From: Tanytarsus gracilentus
Lineage: Eukaryota > Arthropoda > Insecta > Diptera > Chironomidae
Direction: 5' to 3'
DNA: 64,000 nt
Assembly (NCBI GenBank): GCA_038502055.1
Contig: JAXRKN010000037.1
Span: 3,162,001-3,226,000, forward strand
Position numbers and translations under genes: made by a program. The notes below the pieces were generated by a model, which saw only the letters and a program-made list of their open reading frames with translations, made no database searches and was not told where the DNA came from. Below are positions 1-12,100 of this stretch, piece after piece; within the stretch, counting starts at the first letter, position 1, and every line of letters starts with the position of its first letter.

Positions 1-609
1 TCACTTTCGGAATTTATTTTTTTATTACTCGAACAACAGCAGCCCATCGCCGTTTTTGGTCAACTTCGAGGAAGTTTTTTGGCAACTGACAATTTTTCTA
101 TCAATTTTTAGAGTTATCAGTAAAAATCGAAGATATGGTTGAGATATAAGATGATAAATGATAAATCCAACATGTTTAGTCAAGAGGTTCAAAAATTAGT
201 CTAAATTTATTTTATAATTTTAATTTTTACTTAAAATTTACTTTTAGTTTTTAATTTATTTTGAACCATCTTAAAACGTGCTCTGTCAACTGCCAAATTT
301 TAAATTAGCTTTTCTTGAAATCTAGTATCAATTTGAAGCTTTTAAGTTCCGTTACTTAATTTAATCGCAATTTGATAAAATTTAAATTTAAAAATCACAA
401 CAAAATTTTTTAAAGTTTAAAATTAATTAAACTCATAATCACAAAAGTTTTAAAATAATTTCTTTGTTTCAATTATATTAAGTTTCCGTCATTACTCGCC
501 AGATGTCACTTCGATTCATTCACAGGGTGATTTTTAGTCAGTAAAAAAATAAGCAAAAAAAAGAGAGAAAAACTAAAATTTTATATTTCTGTGTATTTTA
601 AAAATCGTG
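1..609. other. Upstream region and probable 5' UTR of RNF11
   Basis: No gene is recognised here. The first 80 bases are richer in G and C than the rest and are open on the minus strand up to a TAA at about 26-28, followed by AATAAA-like bases. This could be the 3' end of a gene lying outside the window, but no family is recognisable. The remainder is AT-rich. The stretch just before 610 is probably RNF11 5' UTR; no clear TATA box is seen. Confidence 0.4.
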
Positions 610-720
610 ATGGGAAATTGCCTAAAATCGGCTTCAACTGATGATTTATCCTTGCTAAATGGCAGGGCGACGGAAAGTAATCGAGAGAGCATCGACCAAG
701 AGCCAAATTTTCAATTTCAA
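610..720 (+). CDS. RNF11: RNF11 exon 1
   Basis: Encodes residues 1-37 with the myristoylation signal MGNCLKS. It ends in phase 0 at a GTAAGA donor (721). Confidence 0.93.
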
Positions 721-1732
721 GTAAGACACAAAAGATTAACTTTAAAAAAATTTCTCATTAACAAAAAAAACTTTGCGTAATTTTTCTTCTTCTCGCTCTC
801 CTACCTTTGTTCTTTTTTTTAAACATCGTCTCTAAATCTCATTTTATTTCCGCAATTATAAAGTATTAAATTCATTTCTCATGCTCCAATTATGTCTTTT
901 AGTCGAAAATAATTTTTACTAATTTTTCCACACTCAAAAAGTTTTTTGCCCTTTACAAATGAACATTAGAATAAATAAAATCATCTGTTTATCACCAAAA
1001 TAGAGTAGATAGAGTAAAGGAAAAAAAAACATTCGTCACCTTGGCTATCTCCCATGTGCATTTGTAGTTGTGATTCGCTCTTTAGTTTTCAAATCGATTT
1101 GCCTTTCGAAACACTTTTTTTTTCATGCACATATTTGCGAATGTTTTACAATTTCCTCACAAGTTCGACATCATACAAATGTGTAATTTAATTAACCTCA
1201 TGCTATGATTATTGCAGGAAAATATTCAACCCGCATTTTATCCAGCGGCATCGAGTCAAATGCATGGCGGTGGACAGCAGACGTTAACCGAAGATGAACA
1301 AATTAAAATCGCAAAACGTATTGGACTCATTCAGCATTTACCCATACATCACTATACAGACGAAAATTTCCAGTCAAAGAAAGTGCCGAATGAATGCGAT
1401 ATTTGTATGAACGACTTTGTGGTTGGTGCGTATTGGCATAAATTATTATTTCTTTTCGATGAGTCACAATTTTCGAGATCATACGCGAAATCTTCTTTTT
1501 TCTTCGAAGAAGTTCACGCGAGAGGATTGAACTTCAAAAGTTTAATTTTAAATATTTTTCTAACTGTCATTTTATTTATTTTTTAGGTGATAGTATTCGA
1601 TACCTACCGTGCATGCATCAATATCACGTCCACTGTGTTGACAATTGGCTAATGAAGTCCAATCAATTTAGCTGTCCAAGTTGCTGCGAACCCATCGATG
1701 CCGCTTTACTTTCATCCTTTGAAAATCTCTAA
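610..1732 (+). CDS. RNF11: RING finger protein 11 orthologue (E3 ubiquitin ligase adaptor), three exons
   Basis: Coding exons are 610-720, 1218-1425 and 1587-1732, which join in frame to 154 aa, the same length as human RNF11. The protein starts MGNCLKS, a classic myristoylation site (Gly2) with a nearby palmitoylatable Cys4, so it is probably membrane-anchored on endosomes. Residues 60-79 (LTEDEQIKIAKRIGLIQHLP) are the conserved RNF11 helix. The RING-H2 domain uses C97, C100, C115, H117, H120, C123, C136 and C139. The tail PIDAALLSSFENL is also family-typical. RNF11 works with NEDD4-family ligases and in the A20 complex, which damps NF-kB signalling. Oddity: the PPPY motif that binds WW domains in vertebrate RNF11 is replaced by NFQF (residues 33-36), exactly at the exon 1/2 boundary. 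The ATG fits the family N terminus. Identity is very secure. Confidence 0.97.
721..1217 (+). other. RNF11 intron 1
   Basis: A 497-nt GT-AG intron ending ATTGCAG. It is AT-rich with T-runs, and nothing else is recognised in it. Confidence 0.9.
1218..1425 (+). CDS. RNF11: RNF11 exon 2
   Basis: Encodes residues 38-107 (the last codon is split after one base), including the conserved helix and the first RING Cys pair C97/C100. The donor is GTGCGT at 1426. The 161-nt second intron ends TTTTTTAG at 1586. Confidence 0.95.
1587..1732 (+). CDS. RNF11: RNF11 exon 3
   Basis: Encodes residues 107-154 with the remaining RING ligands (C115, H117, H120, C123, C136, C139) and the stop codon TAA at 1730-1732. 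Confidence 0.96.
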
Positions 1733-2405
1733 ATTTAACGTGAGAATAATCGTTTATCGTCTTTTAAATATGCGCTAAGAATGGATTTGTGGATATATTT
1801 TATAATTTTACTATGTGAATGTTGTAAGGATAAACTTGTAGATAATTTTTAAAATATTTCTGACACAGCATAACAATTTAAAAAAAACTATCAGGTCATT
1901 CAAAATTATCGTTTTTCGTCAAAAGTAATTGTCAAATAGTTGAATGTCATTTTTTATTTTAAAAAATCCTTGAATTTTTGCTTTGTAAATTATTTAATTA
2001 TGCTGTGCACGTTTTGAAGTATGAGAACGAATTTTTTTGAATGAAATTTTCTTAAAGAAATTATTCTCATTTCCAAATCCACGCGCTCCTTTCCTACGAA
2101 TACGATAACCGTAGTTAAACGTCATTCTTAATCCGCTTTACACTTCTTTCTGCCTTACGCAATTGATTTATGCTATTTCTATAATGCTATAAGGAGTAAC
2201 TTTATTGGAAAGAAGTTTGGTGCTAAAACATAATTCTGAAAAAAAATATATATATATTGGTATGAGCTGAACATGCAAAGAAAATATTTTTAAAGTGATG
2301 ACTTTTAATCCCTGGTGGATATTTTTATTTTCTTGGAGGGAATGAAAAGAGCAAAATAATTATCATAATTTTCTTTCGTGCATAATTTTATGGTTTTTGA
2401 TGATA

Positions 2406-2411
2406 AATAAA
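2406..2411 (+). terminator. Candidate poly(A) signal of RNF11
   Basis: AATAAA about 0.67 kb after the stop codon, the first match on this strand. The assignment is inferred; in AT-rich DNA this hexamer is common by chance. Confidence 0.3.
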
Positions 2412-3233
2412 ATCATTACTTTTTTTCGTGTGCTTTACAATTATTATTATGCTAAGAATAGTTCAGTCATTACTCAAACGCAAATTTTCACTTAAGAAAT
2501 TTAATTACAAACAATCATGCGAGTTGAGTTGTCTCAAACTGGAAATGAAAGTTGAATTTAGAATTTTAAAAAATATTTTTCTTTTTTCCCATAAAAATAA
2601 ACTACAGACGGCAATAAATTGAATGATTCTATTTTAATTCCTTTTACATACAATTTTTTAAAAAAGCTTTCGAATGTTACGAAAAATTGCTGTCGGTAGA
2701 AAATAATGAGCTAAGAATTTAAATTAGAGTTTCACGAAAACCATCAACTCGATTAAACTATCACTTTTTGTTTCGCAAACAATAAAAAATGTTGATGTCG
2801 ATGAAAAATCCGTTTTTAAAGTTATGATAACAAATCGTACTAACATCATTTAACAGTTTTATGCAAATTATTCAGCTTAAAATATCGAAAATTAAATGAG
2901 CATAAAATGTAAATTAAAATAATCGATGTACGAAGGCATTTGTATGTTTTTTGTCACCCTGTCATGGCATGAACATGATCGATAGTTTTAAGTTTTTATT
3001 ATAAAAGATACAGAAAAAATTGTAAAAAAGAAGAAAAATTATTTAGACTGTGATTATTATGGAAATAAAAAACATTTAAAAAAATATTCAAGTGTTTTAA
3101 TTTGAGTAATTAAAAGTCAGTGGTCACAAAGTAATGGATATGATTTTAAATTTTTAGAATATCAGCAAAAGTTCAACCCTATACGCTTTGGAATAAAAAA
3201 CAAAAAAAAATTATTTTTCTTCAAAGAAATTCT

Positions 3234-3239
3234 TTTATT
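3234..3239 (-). terminator. Candidate poly(A) signal of the cysteine-rich gene
   Basis: AATAAA on the minus strand about 65 nt beyond the TAA of the spliced reading frame. This is good spacing for such a compact gene. Confidence 0.5.
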
Positions 3240-3301
3240 CTCAATTTAAAACAGAAATTTTGTTTTCAGGATTCTTTGCTTTTTGTGGAATTTTTCTCAT
3301 T

Positions 3302-3564
3302 TTAAAAGCAGCGTTTTGAATTGGTCGATGGGTTGTCAATGTTCATCTTGGCGAGGTCATGTGTGTCTATTTAAAAGTATTAATGAGCAGGATTAAAATA
3401 CCCTTGGAAAATCACTTACATGTTCCTTGGCACATGATGCAAGGAGTGTCGTAGAAACAGTTTCCATAAGGTCCAACCGCACCACAAATTGCTGGTTTGC
3501 ATTCAGGTACGAAACAGTTGACAGCACAGCATGGCAAATCGCAAGGCGAGCAACAAGGATCCAT
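3302..3564 (-). CDS. Small cysteine-rich protein, family not recognised
   Basis: Exon 1 (3564-3420) starts with ATG in a good context (AAAAATGG) and encodes 48 residues beginning MDPCCSPCDLPCC, with 11 cysteines and several prolines. A perfect GTAAGT donor follows. Splicing a 53-nt intron (3367-3419, ending AAATAG) gives exon 2 (3366-3302) and a 69-aa protein ending SKRCF. If the intron is retained, the frame reads Cys-Lys-stop (ending at 3412) and gives a 50-aa protein with 12 cysteines. There is no signal peptide, so it is unlikely to be an ordinary secreted toxin or defensin. The CC/PC composition recalls the short Cys-Pro-rich sperm-tail proteins of flies (Mst84D/Mst87F class) and metal-binding proteins, but I cannot assign a family. 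It lies between RNF11 and grh, on the grh strand. Confidence 0.65.
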
Positions 3565-6061
3565 TTTTTCTGAAGATGTTTAAAAAACGTCCGAAAAGGT
3601 TGAAAATTTGACGAGAATGAAGATTTCTGAATCTCAAAGGTCACTGAGATAAAAAAAATATTTTCTGAAAATTCTGCACATGAAAAACCTTTTTGATTCA
3701 TTTTTTGTTCTTTTTATGTCATAAACTTTATTCATTAAAATTTATAGTAAAAATATGGAGCTAAAATTAATGATACAAGAATTAAATGTTAAACAGTTAA
3801 AAAAGTGTAAAATTTAGAGTCGAAAACAATTTTTAGCTTAGAGAATTTTACAATTTTTTCTTGGGATTTTTCATCGTTCAATTTCCTTAAAATATTTCCA
3901 AAATTTAACTTTTAGTTGAAACAAAAACAAGTGTAAAATTGAACAAGCATTACAAAGGGGGTGGCAGGTGAAGCACCACAAAATAATTTCACCCCAACAC
4001 TTTTTCTTTTCATCAAAATGAACATTAAAGTTGTCGAGTCCGTCACCTTATGCGTTGATTGTTTACATGCTAAAATTATGAGAGAGAATAATACGAAACT
4101 TAACGTCTTTTAGCTATTCATAGAAAAAATAAATGCGTGTGGCGATAAGTAAAATTTATCACTCGCACTTGCTTATAAAAAAATCTCACTTGCTAATCTT
4201 AAAAATCTTCAATATTTAAAAAGTTATAAAATTAATATTGCAAACATTGTCTCTAGACTCTTAAACTAAAATTTAAGCTTTCTTTTTGTTAATTGTTGGC
4301 AAGAGAATGTCGTCAGCGCCACTATTCGCGATTCTATCGTCTGTTTTATCACAAAAATTTGGATTTTTCAAATAAAAAACTTTTTTGTCCTTCTAGACGC
4401 GCTCAGCCATCCCTACATGTAGGTTGTTGTGTATATTCTCAGGTACTTAACAAATAAAAATTAAAATCCAATGCTATTTCTGCGAATACTTTAATAAGAT
4501 ACTTTTGTAAATATTTTATGGCAGTTTTATCTAAAAATTTAAACTTAAGGGAAGAAGAGAAAATTATTGAAACGTCATGGAATGGCAAGAACACCTAAAA
4601 GTCTCCTACTTAGTACGTTAAAATGCGTCCAAAAATTTCTTCTCAATGGGGCGTCACATTTTTGAATTAAAATTTAAATCAAAAATGTAAATTAGACACA
4701 CAAAAAAAAGAAGAAATATTGATCACGAAAGGAAATGAAGAAGAAATGTCTTAAATGATATTCGATTCTAAATTAAAATCCTCATTAATTAGATACGTTT
4801 GCATATATCAAAATAATGATGGCGATAGCGGAGGGAGGAGTAAGATAATAAAGTGTGTGAGGAGATGTTTAGAAGGCGTTTTTTGAGATCTTAAATATTG
4901 TAAATATGTTGATGTCATTTATCGACTTTTTTTTCGAGAGAATTATTAATTATTTAACATTAATAATATCGCATGAAACATATAATTTCTTTTTAAAAAT
5001 TGTATGGCAATATAAATTGTTGTTTCTATTTGTTGTGTGTTGAGTGGAAGATAAATGCAAAAAAAATTCTCTCCGCTAAATATCTATCGAGATTTTACTA
5101 CATATAAAAAATATTCAACGATTTAGATTCCTATCGCATATAGACAAAAATACTTTGAGACGTTCATTAAATGGCAAAAGAATGAATTTTGTGGGGCACA
5201 CGTGGTGCTGAAAATTTAATATAATTTAAGATTGTACGTAGATTTTTCTCATTTTTACATAACTTACGTACGCTCCATTTTAAGGTTTCGTGTTAATAAA
5301 ATTTTGGGCAAGATTCATGGCTTTTAAAAAATCGAACGCTGATTTAATAAATTGCAGTCAATTTTTCACTTAAAAATTCTTAAATCTCTCTCTTGATTTG
5401 CTCTGATTTATACAATTCTCTCGATTAATGATTTTTGCTCTTAACGATTATCAATTATAATTAATTAATTCCATTCGATGGCAATTTTATGAAGTTTTTC
5501 TACGATTTGTGTGTTAGCGAAAAGAAATCTTAAAATTAATTTAAATAAATTAATTCGTAAGTACAAAAGTTGCTCAAATATTTTTTTCCTCTTCTCTCGA
5601 TTAATTATTCAAAAATTTATTTTAACTATCCACTAATTCATTTAGAATGAAGAGCATGAAAAATCGCCGTTTTTATCATTCGGAGCAAAAAAAAGAATTA
5701 TAAAATACTTAATTGGCATTTTGGAGTAGTGGAGTTGAATTTAATATTTATAAAACTTTAATTATAGATTCAAATCGATTATAAAAAATTTCATTAAGCT
5801 ATCTTGACAAATTAAATTAATACATTTTGTATTCTTTCTAATTAATTCAAGAATTTGAGTACTTATAACACAATTTTTTTCATTACTATTCTAAATTAAA
5901 TTTATGCGTTTAATAAAATATTGAAGAATATAAAAAGGTGATGACTGTCGATACTGCAGAGCGTGATCGATGATGCAGACGGAAGATCATTAGTTAAACT
6001 TATTTCTTACTTCTTCAATTTATAATCTCATGATTGTGAGTTTTAGATACGTTGCTTTATC
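3565..6061 (-). other. grh 3' UTR and upstream flank of the cysteine-rich gene
   Basis: This stretch follows the grh stop codon. It contains no reading frame that looks real. The 5.6-6.06 kb part is most likely grh 3' UTR; insect grh UTRs can be long, so the boundary is uncertain. The right-hand few hundred bases beyond 3564 should carry the promoter of the cysteine-rich gene, but no clear TATA box was found. Confidence 0.5.
5616..5621 (-). terminator. Candidate proximal poly(A) signal of grh
   Basis: Minus-strand AATAAA about 440 nt after the grh TGA. It is the nearest exact match I see, and more distal signals are possible. Confidence 0.3.
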
Positions 6062-6188
6062 TCAGTGATTGGGAAGTTCCGTTAGTGTGATGTCAAACAG
6101 TTCGTCCTCGAATTGTCGCACCTCAAGGAGGAAAAGGTCTTCGTTACAGTAATATTGAATCATCTCGTCATCAATTTTCGCTGTAATT
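6062..6188 (-). CDS. grh: grh exon 17 (last): end of dimerisation domain
   Basis: Encodes residues 807-848, reading [19 protein letters not shown] and ending TLTELPNH, then TGA at 6064-6062. The acceptor is TTTAACAG. The first base completes the Gly codon begun in exon 16. The YCNED motif is typical of the Grh/CP2 C terminus. Confidence 0.95.
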
Positions 6189-9100
6189 CTGTTAAATAAA
6201 AAAAGATTTGAATAAATAATTTGAAATTTTGTGTATATTTTTTTAAAGAATTGTTCTCAGATCAATTAATTAATTTTTGAAATGAACAATTTTTATAGTG
6301 CTCAATTTTACACAAATATATCACACATAAATTGACATAAATGGATTTTTCGCGTGATCAATATTTTCCGCCTTGTATAAAGCAATTAAATCCACCTTAA
6401 AAATCATAACATAATCTAAGAACAATCCTTGTTAATTAAATATAATGTTGTACTATTGGCGTCGATATAAAATGTGGGTGTAACCGAATATTAATGAGAA
6501 AAAAATGGCAAGTGTTTGTGTATGAAAATAGAAAATAAATCTTAAAAGTTCTGAAATCATAGCTTAGATGTGTTGTTTGTAATATACTAAGAGTGTGATA
6601 TTGAGCCCGTATATAATTAAAAGCATCAGGAAAGCATTAATCATTAATTATAATTAGAGGGGTTAGCACAACATTTAAATGTGTGTGTTGGAGATATTTC
6701 TCGTTAGTAATAATTTGACGAGATAGAATTTTTTCATGATTCTTTCTTGTGTCTGCACACTTACCCTTTCTTATTTTTGCGATAAATATTATTAATACTC
6801 GATGGTGAAATTTTGAATTTATTTTCAATCTGCAAAGAAGGTTGAGTTTTAATTATTGCGAAATTAATTTGGAAAAATAAATTATTTTTTTAAACATATG
6901 CCAAACACTCAAAAACTACACGCATTTCAAATCGCATATTATACAATATCTTTCTGTAGCTGCGATGATGATAATTTCGATACATAAAATTTAAATAATT
7001 TTATACATTTTTTCGCGTTCACGCGGTATTTAGGTGAGGCGTGAGGATGAAAAAATTATAATATTTTTTTTAAATTTCATTGAGCTTTAAAGGACATCGA
7101 GCATCTCATAAATCTATCTTTTTTTTCTCTCGTATATTAATGCAAAAATGTGAATCAATTAATAATCACCGCCACACATATTTTAACATAAATCGCACAG
7201 AATTTAAAGCTTAGGTCTCTCATTAAGTCGTATTTTATTTTCTAAGAATCCATTCGCATGTTTTAGCTGATGATTAATCAAAAATGAAGAAATCAATAAA
7301 CAGTTTTTAATGTCTTTGTCTCAAATTTTATATTTTTAAAAGCCGAATGGTGACGATGACGACGACATAATATTGTGCTTTTGTCATCACGATATAAATA
7401 ATCATTAATAAAATATATAAAAATTTATTTTGAATATTTTCTGATGGAAATATGATTGGATTTTATCTCTTCTTCTTTTTAACAGCCGCGCTCACTCGTG
7501 TGTGTGTATTTTTTCATGGCTGAAGGTGTTGAAATAGAAAAAATGTTTTTAATAATCATATATCGTTATAATATGAGGACAAAATCATTACCAAATATGT
7601 CATGATTCATGAAATGGTTTATATTTTTTTCGCATACAAGTGTGACAGTGCGAGTGAGGACTGAGGGCGTATATCGGACTGGTGACATTTTCTTACTCTC
7701 ACTCGTGCTCTGATATTTTTTTTGAAGGCTACAGTAATTAATTTTTATCTTCTTCTTGTTACGGTGACATTTTCATAATGAAATATGTGAAGGAAGTTTT
7801 AATGCAATCTTTTTTTTATTTTAATTTTTTATCATAAAATAACCCTCAAAAAATTATTCAACACGAAAATTGTGAAAAATTATGTTAAATTAAAAAATCT
7901 CGACGCGCTCAGTTGGTCGCCTTGCCACCGAAATAATGTTATTAACGCGCCACTCTTTCGTGAGTGCCATTGCGAAGGGATTTTCATGCATCATAAATTA
8001 AACAAAAAAAATGTTTTCATTTTTCGTTGTACACAAATTGATTGTAGATATTTTTAGAAACACGAAAGAAAGTGAAAGTTTTGTGCAAGTTGTAACATAA
8101 TTTAATGCAATGTGGGTTTTATGTTTTATACATGTGCATGTGAACATGTCAACGGGCAATCAATTAACATAAGTCATATTTGACATAACCCTTTCAATGG
8201 GAATGATTGTGCGTATATAAAGTTGAAGGGGGTTTGTATGCTGGGCAGTGCGGCGGTGATCTTAATTTTTTCACTGCTGTTTGCGCAATGCAATGCACGC
8301 ATCGAGCGTAAACTGGATCCGTGTACTCTCTAATTGATTCTCTCTCTCTAACTCAGATTGTGAAATTTTCCCTACACGACATATTTTCCTCTCGTTTGTA
8401 CTTTTGGAATGTTATGTCTGCTATTTATGATGAATTAATAATAAAAACATAAAAAGAGATCGTCGCATATGATTTCCAAATGAATTAATCACAAAATTGC
8501 CTTTTAATTAGGCGCATTTCATTTATGATTTTATGTTGTCTTTGTTATAATGCGGTTAATTGCACAATCAATTCCTGATTGGATCATTTGAATAATAAAA
8601 TAATTTCGAAATGAGATGAAGCCGAGTGACTTTTTAAAAATAAAAATTACAAGGCTCAAATCTAATTCTTCACCCATGCATGTAAAAAAGTAAATATTAA
8701 ATGGACATGGAATGTTGTTTAATAAAAATCTGATTTGTGACAATTTTTTGAGTGAGAGAGAGAGAGAAAATATGAAAAGTGGATTAAAAGTTATGGTTTA
8801 TGTGTGTGTGAGTTTGCTGTAGATGCCAAAAATAACTTATTATGTAAATTAGAGTGATTTGTGACAATTGTTATTTATTATATTTTTATTAATTAATGCC
8901 AGCAACTCAAATGTGCCTTTTTATGGTATTAACTATTAGCTTATATAGAAAAAGTAGTTTATTTTTTTTGCATAATGCTTTTTTTAGAGACACTCACAAT
9001 ATCCAAGTTGATCAATATTAATAATTATCAGTCCACATGTAATTATTCGTCTAAGCGATTAAATGAGTAAATAAGCAAAACACTTTTGATTAAAAAAAAT

Positions 9101-12100
9101 AATTAAGGTGTTATCGGCTCAAAAAAAATATATAGTTGGGGTATAATGGCGATAATTCTTGTGTGTAATTCACTAGTTTTTTGGTAATTAGAAATTCAAT
9201 CATGTTCTTCCGTATTTCTGTTCATTTGCCTTCAATTGAACTTTTTTTTGATGATTGTCATCCGAGTCCAAAAAGATATTGTGAAGGCAAAAAAAGGGTG
9301 TGAGTTTTCTTGTGTTTGGGTTAGATTAAAAGTGAGAATTTTGTGAGATTCTTAAAAAATTTTAAATCTCACATAAAAGATATAAATTTTTTTAATTGCA
9401 ATCACTTACCGCACTAATTAGACCATTTGTTGTGGGTGGAACGACATGCAATGCGGTATAAACATCTTCATTATCTTGTCGCACGTACAGCATCACCCTC
9501 TCGGTTAACGGTGGCGTAATGCGTTGTCGTTTAATTGGAACGCCATACTCGCTCATTATACCGCTGTCCAACATTATGTGATCCTTCTTGTCACTGTTGT
9601 TAATTAAATGAAATAAAAGAAAAGAGAAATAGAGAGAAGGGAATATTTTACAGAAATCTCAATGTTGTGAGAAACCCGAAAAAAATCAACTTTCACTATG
9701 CATGCATGTCCCTCTTGAAGTATTAAGACAGAAAAAATATGTATCAGATGTCTTTTCATTGACATCTTTCCAAGTACACATGTACGTATGATAAAATGCG
9801 AGAGATATTCAATTAAGACTTGAAAGTAATTTTTTTTGAGACTCTCAAAACATTTTTTTATGCTGTTTAAATTGGATCACATCGATCGTTACTCACGTAG
9901 CCACATCGGGTGGAAAATGATTGTGGAATTTGAGCGTTGGAGTTGTGGGTTTATTTGAGGAGTGAAGTAAAAATGATGGCTTCATGCCATCGGGACCTGT
10001 TAGTGAATCAGCGTCATGTCCATAGAAGTTTTGTAATTCCATCGTCGAAAGCTGTGAGAAAAAGTTCAAAATAGGAAATTATCATGCATTAAAGATCACA
10101 AAGTTGTTGATGATGATGACAATCAGGATGTGAATGCTTACCTTCTCCACATCATCGGCTGGTGAGAAAAGAACGGGCGGTTTTCCTATATCGCTCATGG
10201 CATAAAATTCAGATCGATCTGCAACCGGATGATAGAGCTCGTCAAGCTTCTTACGTCCTGTCGCTGTCATTTTTCGCTTTGCCGCACGCCTTTCTTCATC
10301 GCGAGTCTTTCGCTCAGCACCCTGTGTACGTGAACATGAAATGAAATTAAATTTAAATTATTATTAAGTTGCAAACACATACATTGCAATATTTTTCTCT
10401 GACGACGATGGCGGAAAGAGAGGTGGACAAGTGAATATTCCATCGGAATGGCGGCACATTGCTTCTAAGAGGAGGCACAATGTAGTACAATGTACTCAAA
10501 AATAATCTTCTTAATGCGATTTGAAGTGCAATTTATGAGGAGAGAGGAATAAAATTAAATTTTAATTGATCTCATTGCACTTCACTACAGTGAGGATATA
10601 TTTAAGTAACATCTTGCAGCTTATTGAGATGCTCAATGCGAGGTGCGCAGTAGTCGTCATTTAAAGTGACACCGATCGATTTAATTAAAATCTAAAAAGC
10701 CATCAAGTTGCTGACCATTTTGTTTTAATAGCGATTTTTTTTCGCAATAATAATATATGCGAAGAATGACTACATTTTATTTCTTTATTTCCAACTACTG
10801 CGCACAAATTCCTGCCGTGTTACTGTGCTACTCTCTTATACTAAGTAGAGTCGCAAAAAAAATTGTTTTTATTTTACTTAATTGAAAATTTATGAGGCGC
10901 TTAAGTGCTGTTAAAGATTGTTGCAACAAAATTGTGAGACCGACAAATGTGCACTTTAAGAATGAAAATCTCATGCGGTGCAATAACTATAACGTGCACT
11001 AATCGACTAGAATCCAACTCTTCATTCAACTTCACTCATTATCATCAATGTGCACAGCTCTTTTATGATCATGAATTGAGAGTAGAAAAAATTCCACTTT
11101 TAATTGATTTTTCTCATCGCTACACAATGTTCACTCGCTCGGACTGCCTCCCATAATGCATCAATGTCCATTAATTTACGTTTCAACGAATCCATCTGCA
11201 CCTAGTCAAACTTTCATTTAGTTTGCAGTCAACAACGGCATTATTGATGACTCCGCTAATGACATGATCGTTAGCCAAACTCGAATCATATTGTGAAAGA
11301 GAGATGTAATGCAAGTAATTTAATTACATTGCAGCGCATCTTCATCATAATCTAATCGAAATTGCAGTTTGTATACAAATTTTAATTATTATTTATCGAG
11401 AAAAAAAAATGAGAATGGAAAAGCTCATCCCAACCAAATGGTCATATAAATTTACCTGCGCAATAAAATCATCATCTTTATACGCAAATTTAATAAGATT
11501 TCTTTCTTGTTGCATTATTTCTTAGCATCGTAAAATATGTGCCGCGTGAATAAAGCGAGAAAGAAAATGAAATAAAAATGGTGAAAAGGCTATTTAAATT
11601 ATTTTTATGGCTAATAATCATCCGGTGGATCTGCTATCGCTTCTTTGCTATGGCCTTAATACTTTCAATTAATTCAATTTGTAATCGCAACTGACTCTCA
11701 TTTCTATTAGAGAATTTATACCGCGCAATGAAAAAAAAGTTGTGAATGGAGAAATTCGAGATTTTTTAAAATGATTTTTATCCTCAATGAAAAAAGTTAA
11801 ATGACCAATTTTATTGAAAAAATTTAATTAATTTAATCAACTTAAAACTATCAAATTAAAACAGCTGCTCCTAAGTTTTTTACAGTTTACTTTAATAATC
11901 ACTTTTATGGTACCTTATTTTTGAAATTAAAAAGGACGTTATGAAAATTCACGTTAAAAACAGTAAATTTCATAACGTAATTTTTAAATTTCAAAAATTA
12001 GGTACCAAAAAACTCATTATCAAAGTAAGCGAAAAAATCTTAAAAGCAGCTCGAAATTAACTAAAAAAAATTTCTTCACATTTTTTAAGTTTCAACTTAA

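Larger units (their letters stand above)
1733..3301. other. RNF11 3' UTR and intergenic DNA
   Basis: AT-rich sequence with no convincing coding exon. The first clear plus-strand AATAAA after the RNF11 stop is at about 2406-2411, so a 3' UTR of roughly 0.7 kb is plausible. A short (TA)n run lies near 2248. The right end is the 3' flank of the minus-strand cysteine-rich gene. Confidence 0.5.
6830..9409 (-). other. grh intron 15
   Basis: A 2.6-kb intron, AT-rich with GA-rich and TG-rich tracts. It contains the candidate micro-gene on the opposite strand at 8214-8445, described separately. Nothing else convincing is seen. Confidence 0.85.

Noticed and set aside
1..80. Possible 3' end of a minus-strand gene at the left edge
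   Set aside because: Two frames are open over a short GC-richer stretch, but nothing identifies a family and too little sequence is present.
3393..3701. 102-codon minus-strand open frame
   Set aside because: It overlaps the cysteine-rich gene in another frame. The Cys-rich frame has the better start context, a perfect splice donor and a poly(A) signal.
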